Shown: piece by piece, positions 38,086-47,639 of the stretch
Position numbering within the stretch: the first letter of the stretch is position 1
Layout of the letters: every line of letters begins with the position of its first letter
NCBI GenBank assembly: GCA_019236925.1
Contig: JAFAID010000522.1
Span: forward strand, 1 to 48,920
DNA: 48,920 nt
Source of the DNA: Mycobacterium sp.
GTDB lineage: Bacteria; Actinomycetota; Actinomycetes; Mycobacteriales; Mycobacteriaceae
Direction: 5' to 3'
The notes under the pieces: generated by a model
Databases searched by the model: none
What the model saw: the letters and a program-made list of their open reading frames with translations, nothing else
What the model was told of the DNA's origin: nothing
Made by a program: the position numbers and the translations under genes

Positions 38086-38508
38086 GTGGTGCGCAAGGCG
38101 AAGCGTCCGGACCTCGCGGAGATGCTGGCGCAGCTGGCTCGTCAAACCGTCGCGGCCGAGCAGCCTGTGCTGGCAGCGCACGGCCTGTCGATGTGGGGCT
38201 ACATCGTTCTCAGCGCCTTGGATCGTTCGCCGATCCGCACCCAAGCGACACTTGCCGAGGCGATCGGCGCCGACAAAACACGCATCATTCCCACCCTCGA
38301 CGAGTTGCAGAAGCACGGTTACATCGAACGGATCCCCGACCCCGACGACCGCCGCGCACGCCTGCTCGCGATCACCGAGTCGGGCCGTCACATCAAAGAC
38401 GCAGTGCAGGTGGCCATCCAGCGTGGGGAGGAGCACTGGCTTGGGCAGCTATCGGCCAACGACCGCGACGTCTTTCTGCGTGCACTGCGCCAACTCACCT
38501 TCGGCTGA
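38086..38508 (+). CDS. MarR-family transcriptional regulator
   Basis: MarR regulator of 140 residues. The winged helix lies at about 45-100: [19 protein letters not shown], then [20 protein letters not shown] and the wing [17 protein letters not shown]. Terminal helices form the dimer. The start may be either of two tandem GTG codons (38086 or 38089). A TATCAT -10-like element at 38074-38079 suggests a short or absent leader. Autoregulation and repression of the divergent two-gene operon through the 33-bp palindrome is likely. MarR proteins usually respond to phenolic or oxidising ligands; the ligand here is unknown. Confidence 0.92.
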   Translation: MVRKAKRPDLAEMLAQLARQTVAAEQPVLAAHGLSMWGYIVLSALDRSPIRTQATLAEAIGADKTRIIPTLDELQKHGYIERIPDPDDRRARLLAITESGRHIKDAVQVAIQRGEEHWLGQLSANDRDVFLRALRQLTFG

Positions 38509-38525
38509 ACGTAGGCTGCCCGACT

Positions 38526-39332
38526 GTGAGTGACGGTCCGTCCGACCCCGACGCGCTTGCCCGGCGGGCCGCGCAATTCATCGCCGAGGGCACCGGAATC
38601 GCCGAACACGATTGCGCGATCGTTTTGGGGTCGGGGTGGGCCCCGGCTGTTGCCGCGCTGGGCTCGGCGACCGCGGTGCTACCGATGGCCGAACTTCCGG
38701 GCTTCACCCCGCCGACTGCGGTCGGCCACACCGGTCAGGTGTTGTCGGTGTGTATCGGTGCACACCGCGTGCTGGTGCTGGCCGGTCGGGTTCATGCTTA
38801 CGAAGGCCATGACCTGCTGCACGTCGTGCACCCGGTCCGGACGGCGTGCGCCGCGGGCGCCCGCGTCGTCGTGCTCACCAACGCGGCCGGTGCGGTGCGC
38901 CAAGACTTCGAGGTGGGACAGCCGGTGCTGATCAGCGACCACCTGAACCTGACCGCACGGTCTCCGCTGATCGGGGCCCAGTTCGTCGACATGGTCGACG
39001 CGTATGCGCCGCGACTGCGGGTGCTGGCCCGCGAGGTCGACCCGGCGCTGGCCGAAGGTGTGTACGCCGGGCTGCCCGGCCCGCACTATGAGACACCCGC
39101 CGAGATCCGGATGTTGCGGACGCTGGGCGCCGATCTAGTGGGCATGTCCACCGTCCACGAGACGATCGCAGCGCGGGCGGCGGGCGCCGAGGTGCTGGGA
39201 GTGTCGCTGGTGACGAATATGGCGGCCGGTATCACCGGTGAGCCGCTCAGCCATGTCGAGGTGCTCGCCGCCGGCGCGGCGTCGGCGACCAGGATGGGCG
39301 CTCTGCTGGCCGACGTGGTCGCGCGGCTCTGA
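38526..39332 (+). CDS. punA: Purine nucleoside phosphorylase
   Basis: Trimeric PNP of 268 residues, the same length as the M. tuberculosis enzyme (Rv3307), splitting inosine or guanosine with phosphate to base plus ribose-1-phosphate. Motifs are the phosphate loop [44 protein letters not shown] and the base-binding [11 protein letters not shown]. The start is GTG 38526 (VSDGPSD). The 17-bp gap after marR could allow read-through. pmmB follows, and its phosphopentomutase-like activity could handle the released sugar phosphate. Confidence 0.95.
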   Translation: MSDGPSDPDALARRAAQFIAEGTGIAEHDCAIVLGSGWAPAVAALGSATAVLPMAELPGFTPPTAVGHTGQVLSVCIGAHRVLVLAGRVHAYEGHDLLHVVHPVRTACAAGARVVVLTNAAGAVRQDFEVGQPVLISDHLNLTARSPLIGAQFVDMVDAYAPRLRVLAREVDPALAEGVYAGLPGPHYETPAEIRMLRTLGADLVGMSTVHETIAARAAGAEVLGVSLVTNMAAGITGEPLSHVEVLAAGAASATRMGALLADVVARL

Positions 39333-39381
39333 GGGCTGGCGTGACACGCGCCGGCGACATTGATAGGAGTAGCGATGAGGT

Positions 39382-39404
39382 GGGGGCACCCCCGCTTGCG
39401 GGGG
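39382..39404 (+). repeat. GC hairpin of the REP-like type upstream of pmmB
   Basis: A GGGGGCACCCCC segment is followed by CCCCCGC-TT-GCGGGGG (39389-39395 and 39398-39404), a 7-bp stem with a 2-nt loop, then GAGAGCGGCG just before the ATG. Closely similar units ahead of start codons are a dispersed repeat I recall from mycobacterial genomes. It places a strong hairpin next to the ribosome site. Confidence 0.6.
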
Positions 39405-39415
39405 AGAGCGGCGCC

Positions 39416-41029
39416 ATGACTCCGGAGGAATGGATCGCGCACGATCCCGACCCGGTGACGGCGGCCGAGCTCGCTCGGTGCGATCATGCCGAGCTTTCGG
39501 CGCGGTTCGGCCGGCCGCTGACATTCGGCACCGCGGGGCTGCGCGGCCCGGTCCGGGGTGGCCCGGACGCGATGAACCTCGCGGTGGTGTTGCGTGCCAC
39601 CTGGGCCGTCGCAAAGGTGCTCGCCGAGCGCGGCGCCGCCTCTTCGAAGGTGATCGTCGGGCGCGACGCGCGCTACGGCTCAGCCGCATTCGCGGTAGCA
39701 GCAGCCGAAGTGCTTGCCGCCGCGGGTTTTTCGCCTACGCTGTTTCCACATCCGGTACCCACGCCCGTGCTGGCGTTTGCGGTGCGGCATACCGGCGCAG
39801 CGGCAGGCATCCAGATCACCGCATCACACAATCCACCGGCCGACAACGGCTACAAGGTGTATCTCGACGGTGGAATCCAGATCATCTCCCCCACCGACCA
39901 CGAGATTGAAACCGCGATGGCCGCGGCGCCCTTCGCTGACGAGATCGCCAGGCTGCATGTCGAACCGGCTGACACCGATCTGGTCGAGCTCTACATCGAG
40001 CGGGCCGCTCAGGTCCGGCGCTCGTCGGGCCCGGTCCGGGTGGCGCTGACGCCCCTGCACGGGGTGGGCGGCGACGTGGCCGTCGAAACGCTGCGACGCG
40101 CCGGCTTCGGCGATGTGCATACCGTTGCAACCCAGTTCAGGCCCGATCCCGATTTTCCGACCGTCCGGTTCCCCAATCCCGAAGAGCCCGGTGCCACGGA
40201 CGCGCTACTGGCGCTGGCCAAGGACGTCGACGCCGAGATCGCGATCGCGCTTGACCCTGACGCTGATCGCTGCGCGGTCGGGATACCCACACCGGCGGGC
40301 TGGCGGATGCTTTCCGGTGACGAGACCGGTTGGCTGCTCGGCGATTTCATCTTGTCTCGGACCGAACCGGGTAAGCTCGCCACTAGTGTGGTGGCCAGCA
40401 CCGTGGTGTCGTCGCGGATGCTTTCGGCAATCGCCGCGCACTGGGGCGCGCGCCACGTGGAGACCCTGACGGGGTTCAAATGGCTGGCCCGCGCCGATGC
40501 CGGCTTGCCCGGCAGCACGTTGATCTACGCCTACGAGGAGGCGATCGGACACTGTGTCGACCCGGCCGCGGTCCGGGACAAGGACGGCATCAGCGCTGCG
40601 GTGCTCGCCTGCGATCTGGTTGCGACGTGCAAGCTTTCACGCCGCTCGGTGCTCGACGCGCTGGACGACCTGGCTCGCCGATTCGGGGTGCATGTCGGCG
40701 CCGCAGTGTCACGCACGGTGACCGACGCAGCTGAGGCAACCGCACTGATGCGCCGGCTGCGGACTTCACCGCCCCGCCGTCTGGCCGGATTCGCTTCGAC
40801 CACTACGGATCTGCTGCAACGCCCAGGGCTCGATCGCACCGACGCGCTCATCTTCACCGGCAGCGACGCCGACACGTCGGCCCGGGTCGTGGTCCGACCG
40901 TCGGGCACCGAGCCGAAGATCAAGTGCTACATCGAAGTTCGATCTGCGGCGGCCGAGGATCTAGCCGGTGTGCGCCAGCGCGCGACCGCGCTCTGCGACG
41001 AACTCAGGTCGTCGGTGCAGCACTGGTAG
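39416..41029 (+). CDS. pmmB: Phosphomannomutase/phosphopentomutase-type enzyme PmmB
   Basis: Alpha-D-phosphohexomutase superfamily member of 537 residues. The active-site phosphoserine lies in IQITASHNPPADNGYK (Ser137), the Mg2+ loop is LDPDADRCAVG, the sugar-binding loop is YEEAIGHCVDP, and the phosphate-binding loop is VRPSGTEPKIKCY. The length and punA/upp context favour a pentose-1-phosphate or hexose-1-phosphate mutase linked to nucleoside breakdown, although it is named for phosphomannomutase. ATG 39416 (MTPEEWIAHDPDP) is chosen. A GTG at 39341 is in frame, but the intervening codons run through the GC hairpin repeat. Confidence 0.93.
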   Translation: MTPEEWIAHDPDPVTAAELARCDHAELSARFGRPLTFGTAGLRGPVRGGPDAMNLAVVLRATWAVAKVLAERGAASSKVIVGRDARYGSAAFAVAAAEVLAAAGFSPTLFPHPVPTPVLAFAVRHTGAAAGIQITASHNPPADNGYKVYLDGGIQIISPTDHEIETAMAAAPFADEIARLHVEPADTDLVELYIERAAQVRRSSGPVRVALTPLHGVGGDVAVETLRRAGFGDVHTVATQFRPDPDFPTVRFPNPEEPGATDALLALAKDVDAEIAIALDPDADRCAVGIPTPAGWRMLSGDETGWLLGDFILSRTEPGKLATSVVASTVVSSRMLSAIAAHWGARHVETLTGFKWLARADAGLPGSTLIYAYEEAIGHCVDPAAVRDKDGISAAVLACDLVATCKLSRRSVLDALDDLARRFGVHVGAAVSRTVTDAAEATALMRRLRTSPPRRLAGFASTTTDLLQRPGLDRTDALIFTGSDADTSARVVVRPSGTEPKIKCYIEVRSAAAEDLAGVRQRATALCDELRSSVQHW

Positions 41030-41036
41030 CCATAAC

Positions 41037-41660
41037 TCAGCGCGGTCCGAATTGGCGGTCGCCGGCGTCGCCGAGGCCCGGGACGATGTACGACACGTCG
41101 TTGAGGCCGTCATCGACGGCAGCGGTGAACACTCGCACGTTCGGCGCCGTTTTTTCCAACGCCGCAATGCCTTCCGGGGCCACCACCACAGACAGCACGG
41201 TGATGTCGTCCGCGCCGCGGCGGTGCAGCAGCCCGATGGTGTGGATCATCGAACCGCCGGTGGCCAGCATCGGGTCCAGCACCATCACCGGTTGGCCGCG
41301 TAGATCGTCGGGCAGCGACTCCAGATACGGCATAGGTTTTGCCGTTTCCTCGTTGCGGGCAACGCCGACGAACCCCACCCGCGCCTCGGGGATCAGTACG
41401 TGCGCCTGGTCGACCATGCCCAGCCCGGCGCGTAGCACCGGCACCAGCAGCGGTGGTTTGGCCAGCCGCGCGCCGACCGTCTCAGCCAATGGCGTGCGCA
41501 CGGTGACCGTCTCGCGCGGCGCGTCACGGGTGGCCTCGTAAACCAGCATCAGGGTCAGATCGCGCAACGCAACGCGAAACGCCGCGCTATCGCTGCGCTG
41601 GTCGCGCAGCGTGGTCAGCCGCGCCGCCGCCAGCGGGTGGTTGACGACAAGCACATCCAC
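41037..41660 (-). CDS. upp: Uracil phosphoribosyltransferase
   Basis: Pyrimidine salvage enzyme of 207 residues making UMP from uracil and PRPP. The PRPP-binding motif [17 protein letters not shown] is clear. [19 protein letters not shown] and the C-terminal uracil-binding [15 protein letters not shown] are diagnostic. The start is GTG 41660 ([10 protein letters not shown]). It converges with pmmB with 7 bp between stops. Confidence 0.96.
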   Translation of the reverse strand: MDVLVVNHPLAAARLTTLRDQRSDSAAFRVALRDLTLMLVYEATRDAPRETVTVRTPLAETVGARLAKPPLLVPVLRAGLGMVDQAHVLIPEARVGFVGVARNEETAKPMPYLESLPDDLRGQPVMVLDPMLATGGSMIHTIGLLHRRGADDITVLSVVVAPEGIAALEKTAPNVRVFTAAVDDGLNDVSYIVPGLGDAGDRQFGPR

Positions 41661-41693
41661 GGGGGTTGACCCTAGCCCGGCGACGATGCGGGC

Positions 41694-43157
41694 TCAGGCG
41701 CCGAAGAAGTTGAAGATGTCGAACCCATACCCGACGAGGTCGATCAGCGGCTGCCCGGGGATGAGCGGCCCATCCAAGACCTGGTCGAGGGCGTCGACGG
41801 CGCCGGGGCCGAGGAGTGTCACCGAGTCCTGCAGGCTCTTGTCCACGAGGTTGACCAGGTCGTAGCCGGTGATGTTCTGCAAGAAAATGGTGGCGTCGTC
41901 CATGGTCGTGATGTCGCCGGGCGACAGCGTGCCGCCGTTGATATCGGCCAAAATGTCGGTGAAGGGACCGACGAACGTCTGGATGCCAGCGTTCTCGAAG
42001 CCGGCCAGCAGTTGCAGCGGATCCATTTTGTCGAAGAGCCCGGCGACGCCGGAGCCATCGTAAAGCGTGCCGAGCGGGGTCTCCGCCCAGGGGCCGCCCG
42101 CTACACCCTGGGCCGCCTCGTATGGGCTGCCATCCGGGCCGCCAACGGGGCCGCCCGGACCCTGTGGGACCGTGTAGAACCCGTCGACCGCCGGGTCGCC
42201 CGCGTTGCCATAGCCCCAGTCGATGATCAGCCTAAGGAACGGCGAGAAGGCATCGCCGAAGAACTGCCCGGCGGGCCCACCGTCGAACATCCACGCCAGG
42301 ATCGGCAGGTTCTCGGGAATGTCGTAGAAGTTGGTGTCGCCAATCGTGCCGACATCAATAGCTGAAGCAAGCTGAGCGGAGGTGAGGTCCGGGTAGAAGG
42401 GGTGCACGGTGTCGATGCCGATCAGCGCGTTGATGTCGCCCAGGATGTTGGTCGGGTCCTGCGGGAAGTCGGCCCAGCCGTCGTATTCACCGGTGTAGAT
42501 GTCGGTCGCAATCCCGGTGGTCGGGGTTGTTGCCAGGCTCAGCGGGATATCGAGGAACGGAACGTGTTGAGGCTCTGGGCTCAAGCTGAAGGCGCCGACG
42601 CCGTCCGGGAATTGGAAGCGGTCCAGGATGCCGCCGATCGGACTTTGGGGATCACCGAGCAGCGTGACGCTCAAGTCGTGCAGGTTGACTCCGGCCGGGG
42701 TGTTGTTGAGGAGGTCGTTCATCTCGATGGTGGCGACGTCGGCGCTTTGCGAGTAGCCGAGCACGGCGACGTCGTTGCCGCCCTGCAGTGCCGGGACGAT
42801 CACGCTGTTCAGGTCGCTGGCGCCGGCGTTCAGCGAGTCACCGAAACCCAAATCAGGCTCGCTGGGATTGCACACGATCGGACAAAACTGCTCCGGCGTG
42901 GTCAGCGGGTCGAAGGTGAAGCCGCTGTCCTGGCTGAGGTACAGCGATTCGACTGAGTTGAGGAAACCGCTGTCCGGGGTGGGATCTCCGGTGCCGCTCA
43001 TGATCCAGCCCTCGTCGGTGAGCAGCCTGGCCTCCGCGATGATCGCTTTGACCTCAGACGGGAAGGCCCACAGTCCTATCGACAGCGCGCCCGTGACGGC
43101 GGCGCAGCCGATCACCAACGACGCATAACCCGGCGAACGCCGCCTCGCTTCCGACAT
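41694..43157 (-). CDS. Secreted PE-PPE-domain serine hydrolase
   Basis: Protein of 487 residues with an N-terminal signal or membrane segment (YASLVIGCAAVTGALSIGLW) and a PE-PPE domain (PF08237, about 60-330). This alpha/beta-hydrolase-like fold carries a GxSxS/G nucleophile, here VAVLGYSQSADVA with Ser136. Cys92 and Cys96 (FCPIVCN) could pair. Unlike most members it lacks a PE or PPE N-terminus and so would use Sec export. Related mycobacterial proteins are esterases or trehalose-dimycolate synthesis factors. The ATG at 43157 follows GGGAGGT. It diverges from sapM across 203 bp and is not present here in M. tuberculosis. Confidence 0.87.
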   Translation of the reverse strand: MSEARRRSPGYASLVIGCAAVTGALSIGLWAFPSEVKAIIAEARLLTDEGWIMSGTGDPTPDSGFLNSVESLYLSQDSGFTFDPLTTPEQFCPIVCNPSEPDLGFGDSLNAGASDLNSVIVPALQGGNDVAVLGYSQSADVATIEMNDLLNNTPAGVNLHDLSVTLLGDPQSPIGGILDRFQFPDGVGAFSLSPEPQHVPFLDIPLSLATTPTTGIATDIYTGEYDGWADFPQDPTNILGDINALIGIDTVHPFYPDLTSAQLASAIDVGTIGDTNFYDIPENLPILAWMFDGGPAGQFFGDAFSPFLRLIIDWGYGNAGDPAVDGFYTVPQGPGGPVGGPDGSPYEAAQGVAGGPWAETPLGTLYDGSGVAGLFDKMDPLQLLAGFENAGIQTFVGPFTDILADINGGTLSPGDITTMDDATIFLQNITGYDLVNLVDKSLQDSVTLLGPGAVDALDQVLDGPLIPGQPLIDLVGYGFDIFNFFGA

Positions 43158-43360
43158 CGCGACCTCCCAGCGGTAGACGCGCGGCCGAGAATGCGGCGAT
43201 AGGTTGCGGTCGATTCTCCCCGGCCCGGCGATTGGCAAATATCATGCGCCGTACGGGCACCCGTCATGACGCAATTCGCAAATTTGTCAATCGCACGTCC
43301 TGCGCTCGACACGCGTGCGCGTGGACCGATGAGCCAGGGCAGGAACCATATACTCCCGCC

Positions 43361-44272
43361 ATGCAGCGGCGACCATCGCGGAATGGCAAGCGATATCGAG
43401 CGGTCCACCTATTCGGTGTACTGGCGATTTCCAGTGTGCTGATGTCCTGGCCGTCGGCTCATCGAGCCCACGAAACGGGTCCGGTGGACTTCAAGGCGGC
43501 CGCTGTTCCGACCGCCGCGCATGTCGTCGTCGTGGTGGAAGAGAATCGCTCGCAAGCCAACATCATCGGAAACAAGTCGGCCCCGTATATCAATCAGCTG
43601 GCCGCAAACGGCGCGATGATGGCGCAGTCATTCGCCGAAGTGCATCCCAGCGAACCGAACTACTACGCGTTGTTCGCCGGCAACACACTGGTCAAGGACA
43701 ACGACTGCCCGGTCAACGCCGGCAACACGCCCAACCTGGGCTCGCAGTTGCTCGCCGCTGGTTACACGTTCGTGGGCTTCGCGGAGAGCCTGCCCGCGGT
43801 GGGCTCAACAGAATGCAAGGCGGGGAAATATGCGCGCAAGCATGTGCCCTGGGTCAGCTTCAGCAATATCCCCGGCTCCTATTCGCTTCCGTTTTCCGCG
43901 TTTCCGGCGCCAGGAAATCCTCAGAACTACGCCAGCCTGCCGACGGTCGCGTTCGTCACCCCGAACGTCGACCATGACATGCACGACGGCTCGATCGCTC
44001 AGGGCGACAATTGGCTGTATCAGAACTTGTCGCAGTACGCCGAGTGGGCGAAAGCCAACAACAGCTTGCTGATCCTCACCTGGGACGAGGACGACAACAC
44101 CTCGCGGAATCAGATTCCCACGGTGATCTACGGAGCGAACGTCAGGCCCGGCGCCTACAGCGAGCCGATCAGCCACTACAACGTGCTGTCCACCCTGGAG
44201 CAGATGTACGGGCTACCGAAGCTGGGCTATGCAACCAGAGCGCCCGCCATCACCGACATTTGGGGCGTCTGA
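43361..44272 (+). CDS. sapM: Secreted acid phosphatase SapM
   Basis: Exported phosphatase of 303 residues, a homologue of M. tuberculosis SapM (Rv3310), which removes phosphate from phosphatidylinositol-3-phosphate and blocks phagosome maturation. A basic N-terminus and hydrophobic helix (VHLFGVLAISSVLMSW) form the signal peptide. The phosphoesterase core shows VVVVVEENRSQANIIG, EVHPSEPNYYALFAGN, DNDMHDGSIAQGDNW (as VDHDMHDGSIAQGDN here), TWDEDDNTSRNQIP and SHYNVLSTLEQMYGLP. The ATG at 43361 is chosen because upstream codons lack secretion features. TATACT at 43349-43354 may be a -10. Confidence 0.94.
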   Translation: MQRRPSRNGKRYRAVHLFGVLAISSVLMSWPSAHRAHETGPVDFKAAAVPTAAHVVVVVEENRSQANIIGNKSAPYINQLAANGAMMAQSFAEVHPSEPNYYALFAGNTLVKDNDCPVNAGNTPNLGSQLLAAGYTFVGFAESLPAVGSTECKAGKYARKHVPWVSFSNIPGSYSLPFSAFPAPGNPQNYASLPTVAFVTPNVDHDMHDGSIAQGDNWLYQNLSQYAEWAKANNSLLILTWDEDDNTSRNQIPTVIYGANVRPGAYSEPISHYNVLSTLEQMYGLPKLGYATRAPAITDIWGV

Positions 44273-44352
44273 CCTCCGGTCGGCGCGGGAAGCATCCGGC
44301 CAGCGGTGGACTCGGTCCGGCGGCCGTGCGGCCCGTCGCTATTCTGTGCCGC

Positions 44353-45663
44353 ATGGCTGCAGACCTCGTGCCTATCCGCTTGAGCCTGACCGACGGTGAC
44401 CACTACACCGTGTGGGCGCCCCGCTGGCGCGACGCGGGCGACGAGTGGGAGGCGTTTCTCGGTAAGGATGAGGACCTCTACGCATTTCTGACGCCTGCTG
44501 ACCTGGTGGCATTCGTGCGCACCAGTACCGACAACGACCTGGTGGACCACCCGGGGTGGAAAGGGCTGACCGAGGCCAACGCCCACAAGCTCGAGCCCGC
44601 CGACGACAAGCAATTCGACCTGATCGGGGTCGAAGAGCTGGTTTCGGAGAAACCGACCGACGAGTCGGTGACCGCGCTGGCGAACTCGCTGGCGATCGTC
44701 GCATCGATCGGGTCGGTGTGCGAGCTGCCGGCGGTGATGAAGTTCTTCAACGGCAACCCGGCCTTGGGCACGGTGACCGGCGGAATCGACCACTTCAGCG
44801 GCAAAGCCGGTCTCAAGCGCTGGAACGTGATCGCCGAGGTCATCGGGCGTAGCTGGGACGACGTGCTCAGCGCGCTGGACGAGATCATCAGCACTCCCGA
44901 CGTAGACAGCGCGGTATCGGACGCTGCCGCGGCCGAACTGGCCGAACCGGTCGAGGAGGAGCACCTCGACGAGGAAGATTCGGGCACCCACAAGGAAAGC
45001 GACGAAGGCACCGAGGAGCAACAGACCGAGTCTGCGGCCAAGAGTGTCGACGACGCCGACGCCAAGGACGGCGAGAAGGCCCGGGCGGCCGGCGACGAGG
45101 TTGTGCTCGGCGGCGACGAGGACTTTTGGCTGAAAGTCGGCATCGACCCGATCCGGATCATGACCGGTGCAGGTACCTTCTACACGCTGCGCTGCTATTT
45201 CGACGACCGTCCAGTCTTTTTGGGGCGCAACGGTCGAATCAGCGTGTTCACCTCGGAGCGGGCCCTGGCCAGATATCTCGCCGATGAGCACGACCACGAT
45301 TTGTCCGACCTGAGCACCTACGACGACATCCGCACTGCGGCAACTGACGGCTCCCTGCAGGTCGACGTCACCGATGACAACGTCTACGTGCTGACCGGGC
45401 TGGCCGACGATGTGGCCGGCGGGCCGGATGCAGTGGACCATGACCAGCTTGATCTGGTTGTCGAGCTCCTTCGTGATGTCGGCGACTACGCCGAGGACAA
45501 CACCGTCGACAAGGCGCTCGCGACCGAACGCCCGCTGGGCAAGCTGGCGGCCTACGTCCTCGACCCGGACTCGGTGAGCAAGCCCGGGCCCCCGTACGCC
45601 GCGGCCGTGCAAGCGTGGGAGGAGCTCGAACGCTTTGTGGAGTCGCGGCTAAGGCGCGAATAG
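44353..45663 (+). CDS. Conserved acidic protein (Rv3311-like)
   Basis: Protein of 436 residues conserved in mycobacteria, of unknown function. Two globular halves are visible: 1-190 (LSLTDGDHYTVWAPRWRDAG...FLTPADLVAFVR) and 250-436, which repeats the theme (FYTLRCYFDDRPVFLGRNGRIS...ALARYLADEH). An acidic, low-complexity linker at about 195-248 joins them (EPVEEEHLDEEDSG). The two halves may be related copies. There is no signal peptide or membrane helix, so it is cytoplasmic. It follows sapM by 80 bp on the same strand, as in M. tuberculosis. The start is ATG 44353. Confidence 0.85.
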   Translation: MAADLVPIRLSLTDGDHYTVWAPRWRDAGDEWEAFLGKDEDLYAFLTPADLVAFVRTSTDNDLVDHPGWKGLTEANAHKLEPADDKQFDLIGVEELVSEKPTDESVTALANSLAIVASIGSVCELPAVMKFFNGNPALGTVTGGIDHFSGKAGLKRWNVIAEVIGRSWDDVLSALDEIISTPDVDSAVSDAAAAELAEPVEEEHLDEEDSGTHKESDEGTEEQQTESAAKSVDDADAKDGEKARAAGDEVVLGGDEDFWLKVGIDPIRIMTGAGTFYTLRCYFDDRPVFLGRNGRISVFTSERALARYLADEHDHDLSDLSTYDDIRTAATDGSLQVDVTDDNVYVLTGLADDVAGGPDAVDHDQLDLVVELLRDVGDYAEDNTVDKALATERPLGKLAAYVLDPDSVSKPGPPYAAAVQAWEELERFVESRLRRE

Positions 45664-45712
45664 CGCCGCAGGCCGGCGACGAGTTTTCGCGGCGGTGGCA
45701 GTCTGTCTTCTC

Positions 45713-46534
45713 GTGACCAGAAGCCAATCCACACACTCACTCGCGGCGCCGGGCGTTCGTCTGCACTACGAGGTGCGCGGCGCATCTTCCAGCGGCCCGC
45801 TCCTGCTGCTGCTCGGCGCACCGATGCCCGCCGCAGACTTCGCGCCGCTGGCTGAGGCGCTGGCAACTGATCACACCGTCGTCACCACCGATCCGCGCGG
45901 CATCTCCAACAGCCACCTGGACGACCCCCAACAGGATTCCACCCCAGAGCTGCGCGCCGACGATCTCGCGGCGATTCTCGACGACCTGGACGCTGAATCC
46001 GCCGACGTGTTCGGCTCGTCGGGCGGTGCGGTGACCGGGCTCGCCTTGGTGTCTGCGCACCCGACGCGGGTGCGCACTCTGATCGCTCATGAGCCGCCGG
46101 TGTTGGAGTTGCTGCCCGACGCGGCCGCGCAGCGCGCCAAGACCGAAGACATCATCGACACCTTCCACAGTGAAGGGGTGGCGGCTGCGATGGCGAAGTT
46201 CATGGCCAATGCCGGATTCGACGTGAATCCCGAGGGCGCTCCAGTCGTGTCGCAGCCCTCACCGGAGCAGATCGCCCACGGCACAAGGTTTCTCGCCCAC
46301 GAGCTGCGCGGCACCGCCCGCTATGTGCCCGACATCGCGGCGCTGACCCGCGGGCCCGCCAGGGTCGTCGTCGGCATTGGCGCGGCTTCCGGCGGTCTAC
46401 TCACCTATCGCACCAGCGTCGCGCTGGCCGAACAACTCGGAACAACGCCTGTCGAGTTTCCCGGTGATCACCGCGGGTTCATCGGCCAGCCAAGAGAATT
46501 CGCCACGACCCTGCGCAGCGTGCTCGCGGGCTGA
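45713..46534 (+). CDS. Alpha/beta hydrolase
   Basis: Hydrolase of 273 residues. The core shows GVRLHYEVRG, an oxyanion-region LLLLGAPMPAADF, DPRGISNS, the nucleophile elbow VFGSSGGAVTG (Ser103) and a C-terminal His in PGDHRGFIG. The order Ser-(Asp)-His fits a lipase/esterase-like triad. The start is taken as GTG 45713 (VTRSQSTHSL). An upstream GTG at 45695 adds six residues. It is on the plus strand, while the hydrolase Rv3312c in M. tuberculosis at this point is on the other strand, so they may not be orthologous. It converges with add. The substrate is unknown. Confidence 0.85.
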   Translation: MTRSQSTHSLAAPGVRLHYEVRGASSSGPLLLLLGAPMPAADFAPLAEALATDHTVVTTDPRGISNSHLDDPQQDSTPELRADDLAAILDDLDAESADVFGSSGGAVTGLALVSAHPTRVRTLIAHEPPVLELLPDAAAQRAKTEDIIDTFHSEGVAAAMAKFMANAGFDVNPEGAPVVSQPSPEQIAHGTRFLAHELRGTARYVPDIAALTRGPARVVVGIGAASGGLLTYRTSVALAEQLGTTPVEFPGDHRGFIGQPREFATTLRSVLAG

Positions 46535-46550
46535 AACCCCACGGCTCCTG

Positions 46551-47639
46551 TTATCCGAGCAACACCGCAAATCGCGGTTTGATGACTTCGTCAATGATCG
46601 CGAGCCGCTCGTCGAAGGGAATGAACGCCGACTTCATCGCATTGATGGTGAACCGCTCGAGGTCACTCCAGCCGTAGCCGAACGCATCGACGAGAACGAG
46701 CATTTCACGGCTCATCGTCGTGTCGCTCATCAGGCGGTTGTCGGTGTTGACGGTGACCCGGAACCGCGTGCGGGCCAGCAGATCAAAGGGGTGCTCGGCA
46801 ATGCTGTTAACCGCGCCGGTCTGGACATTGGAGCTGGGGCACAGCTCCAACGGAATCCGCTTGTCCCGCAGTATCGATGCCAATCGGCCCAGTCGCACCG
46901 AGCCATCGTCAGCGACGTCGATGTCATCGACGATCCGCACCCCGTGGCCGAGCCGGTCAGCACCGCAGAACGCGATCGCCTCATGAATAGACGGCAACCC
47001 AAACGCCTCACCAGCGTGAATCGTAAAGCGGGCGTTGTTATTTCGCATGTACTCGAAAGCATCCAGGTGCCGGGTGGGCGGGTAGCCGGCCTCCGCACCG
47101 GCGATGTCGAATCCGACCACGCCCTTGTCGCGGAATCGGATCGCCAGCTCGGCGATTTCGCGGGAGAGCGCGGCGTGGCGCATCGCGGTCACCAGACAGC
47201 GCACGACGATAGGTCGCCCCGCTGCTGCGGCCGCCTTCTCCCCATCGGCGAAACCGGCCAGCACGGCATCGACGACGGCATCGAATGACAGCCCGCGGTT
47301 GATGTGTAGCTCGGGGGCGAACCGCACCTCCGCATACACCACCGCGTCGGCGGACAGGTCTTCTACGCATTCGTAGGCCACTCGGTGCAGCGACTCGGGC
47401 GTCTGCATCACCGCGACGGTGTGGGAGAACGGCTCGAGGTACCGCTCCAGCGATCCGCTGTGCGACGAGGTGTGAAACCATCGCGTCAGTTCGTCGACTT
47501 CGGTAGCGGGCAGGTCGTCATACCCGGTCTGCCCGGCGATGTCGATCACCGTCGCCGGGCGCAGGCCGCCGTCGAGGTGATCGTGTAACAGCGCCTTCGG
47601 CGCTCGCTTGATCGTCTCCAGCCTCAGTGGCGTCGTCAT
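46551..47639 (-). CDS. add: Adenosine deaminase
   Basis: Zinc enzyme of 362 residues deaminating adenosine or deoxyadenosine to inosine or deoxyinosine, which PunA in the same window can cleave. Motifs are [11 protein letters not shown] (zinc His-x-His), [22 protein letters not shown] and the C-terminal [10 protein letters not shown], where the usual Asp-Asp is Asp-Asn. The ATG at 47639 overlaps the deoA stop by one base (TGATG), so it is the downstream gene of a deoA-add operon. The same order is known for Rv3313c-Rv3314c. Confidence 0.95.
   Translation of the reverse strand: MTTPLRLETIKRAPKALLHDHLDGGLRPATVIDIAGQTGYDDLPATEVDELTRWFHTSSHSGSLERYLEPFSHTVAVMQTPESLHRVAYECVEDLSADAVVYAEVRFAPELHINRGLSFDAVVDAVLAGFADGEKAAAAAGRPIVVRCLVTAMRHAALSREIAELAIRFRDKGVVGFDIAGAEAGYPPTRHLDAFEYMRNNNARFTIHAGEAFGLPSIHEAIAFCGADRLGHGVRIVDDIDVADDGSVRLGRLASILRDKRIPLELCPSSNVQTGAVNSIAEHPFDLLARTRFRVTVNTDNRLMSDTTMSREMLVLVDAFGYGWSDLERFTINAMKSAFIPFDERLAIIDEVIKPRFAVLLG

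Noticed and set aside
44227..45612. 461-codon open frame antisense to the Rv3311-like gene
   Set aside because: The sense strand encodes a conserved protein with a good start and synteny. The antisense frame starts inside sapM and shows no recognisable domain.
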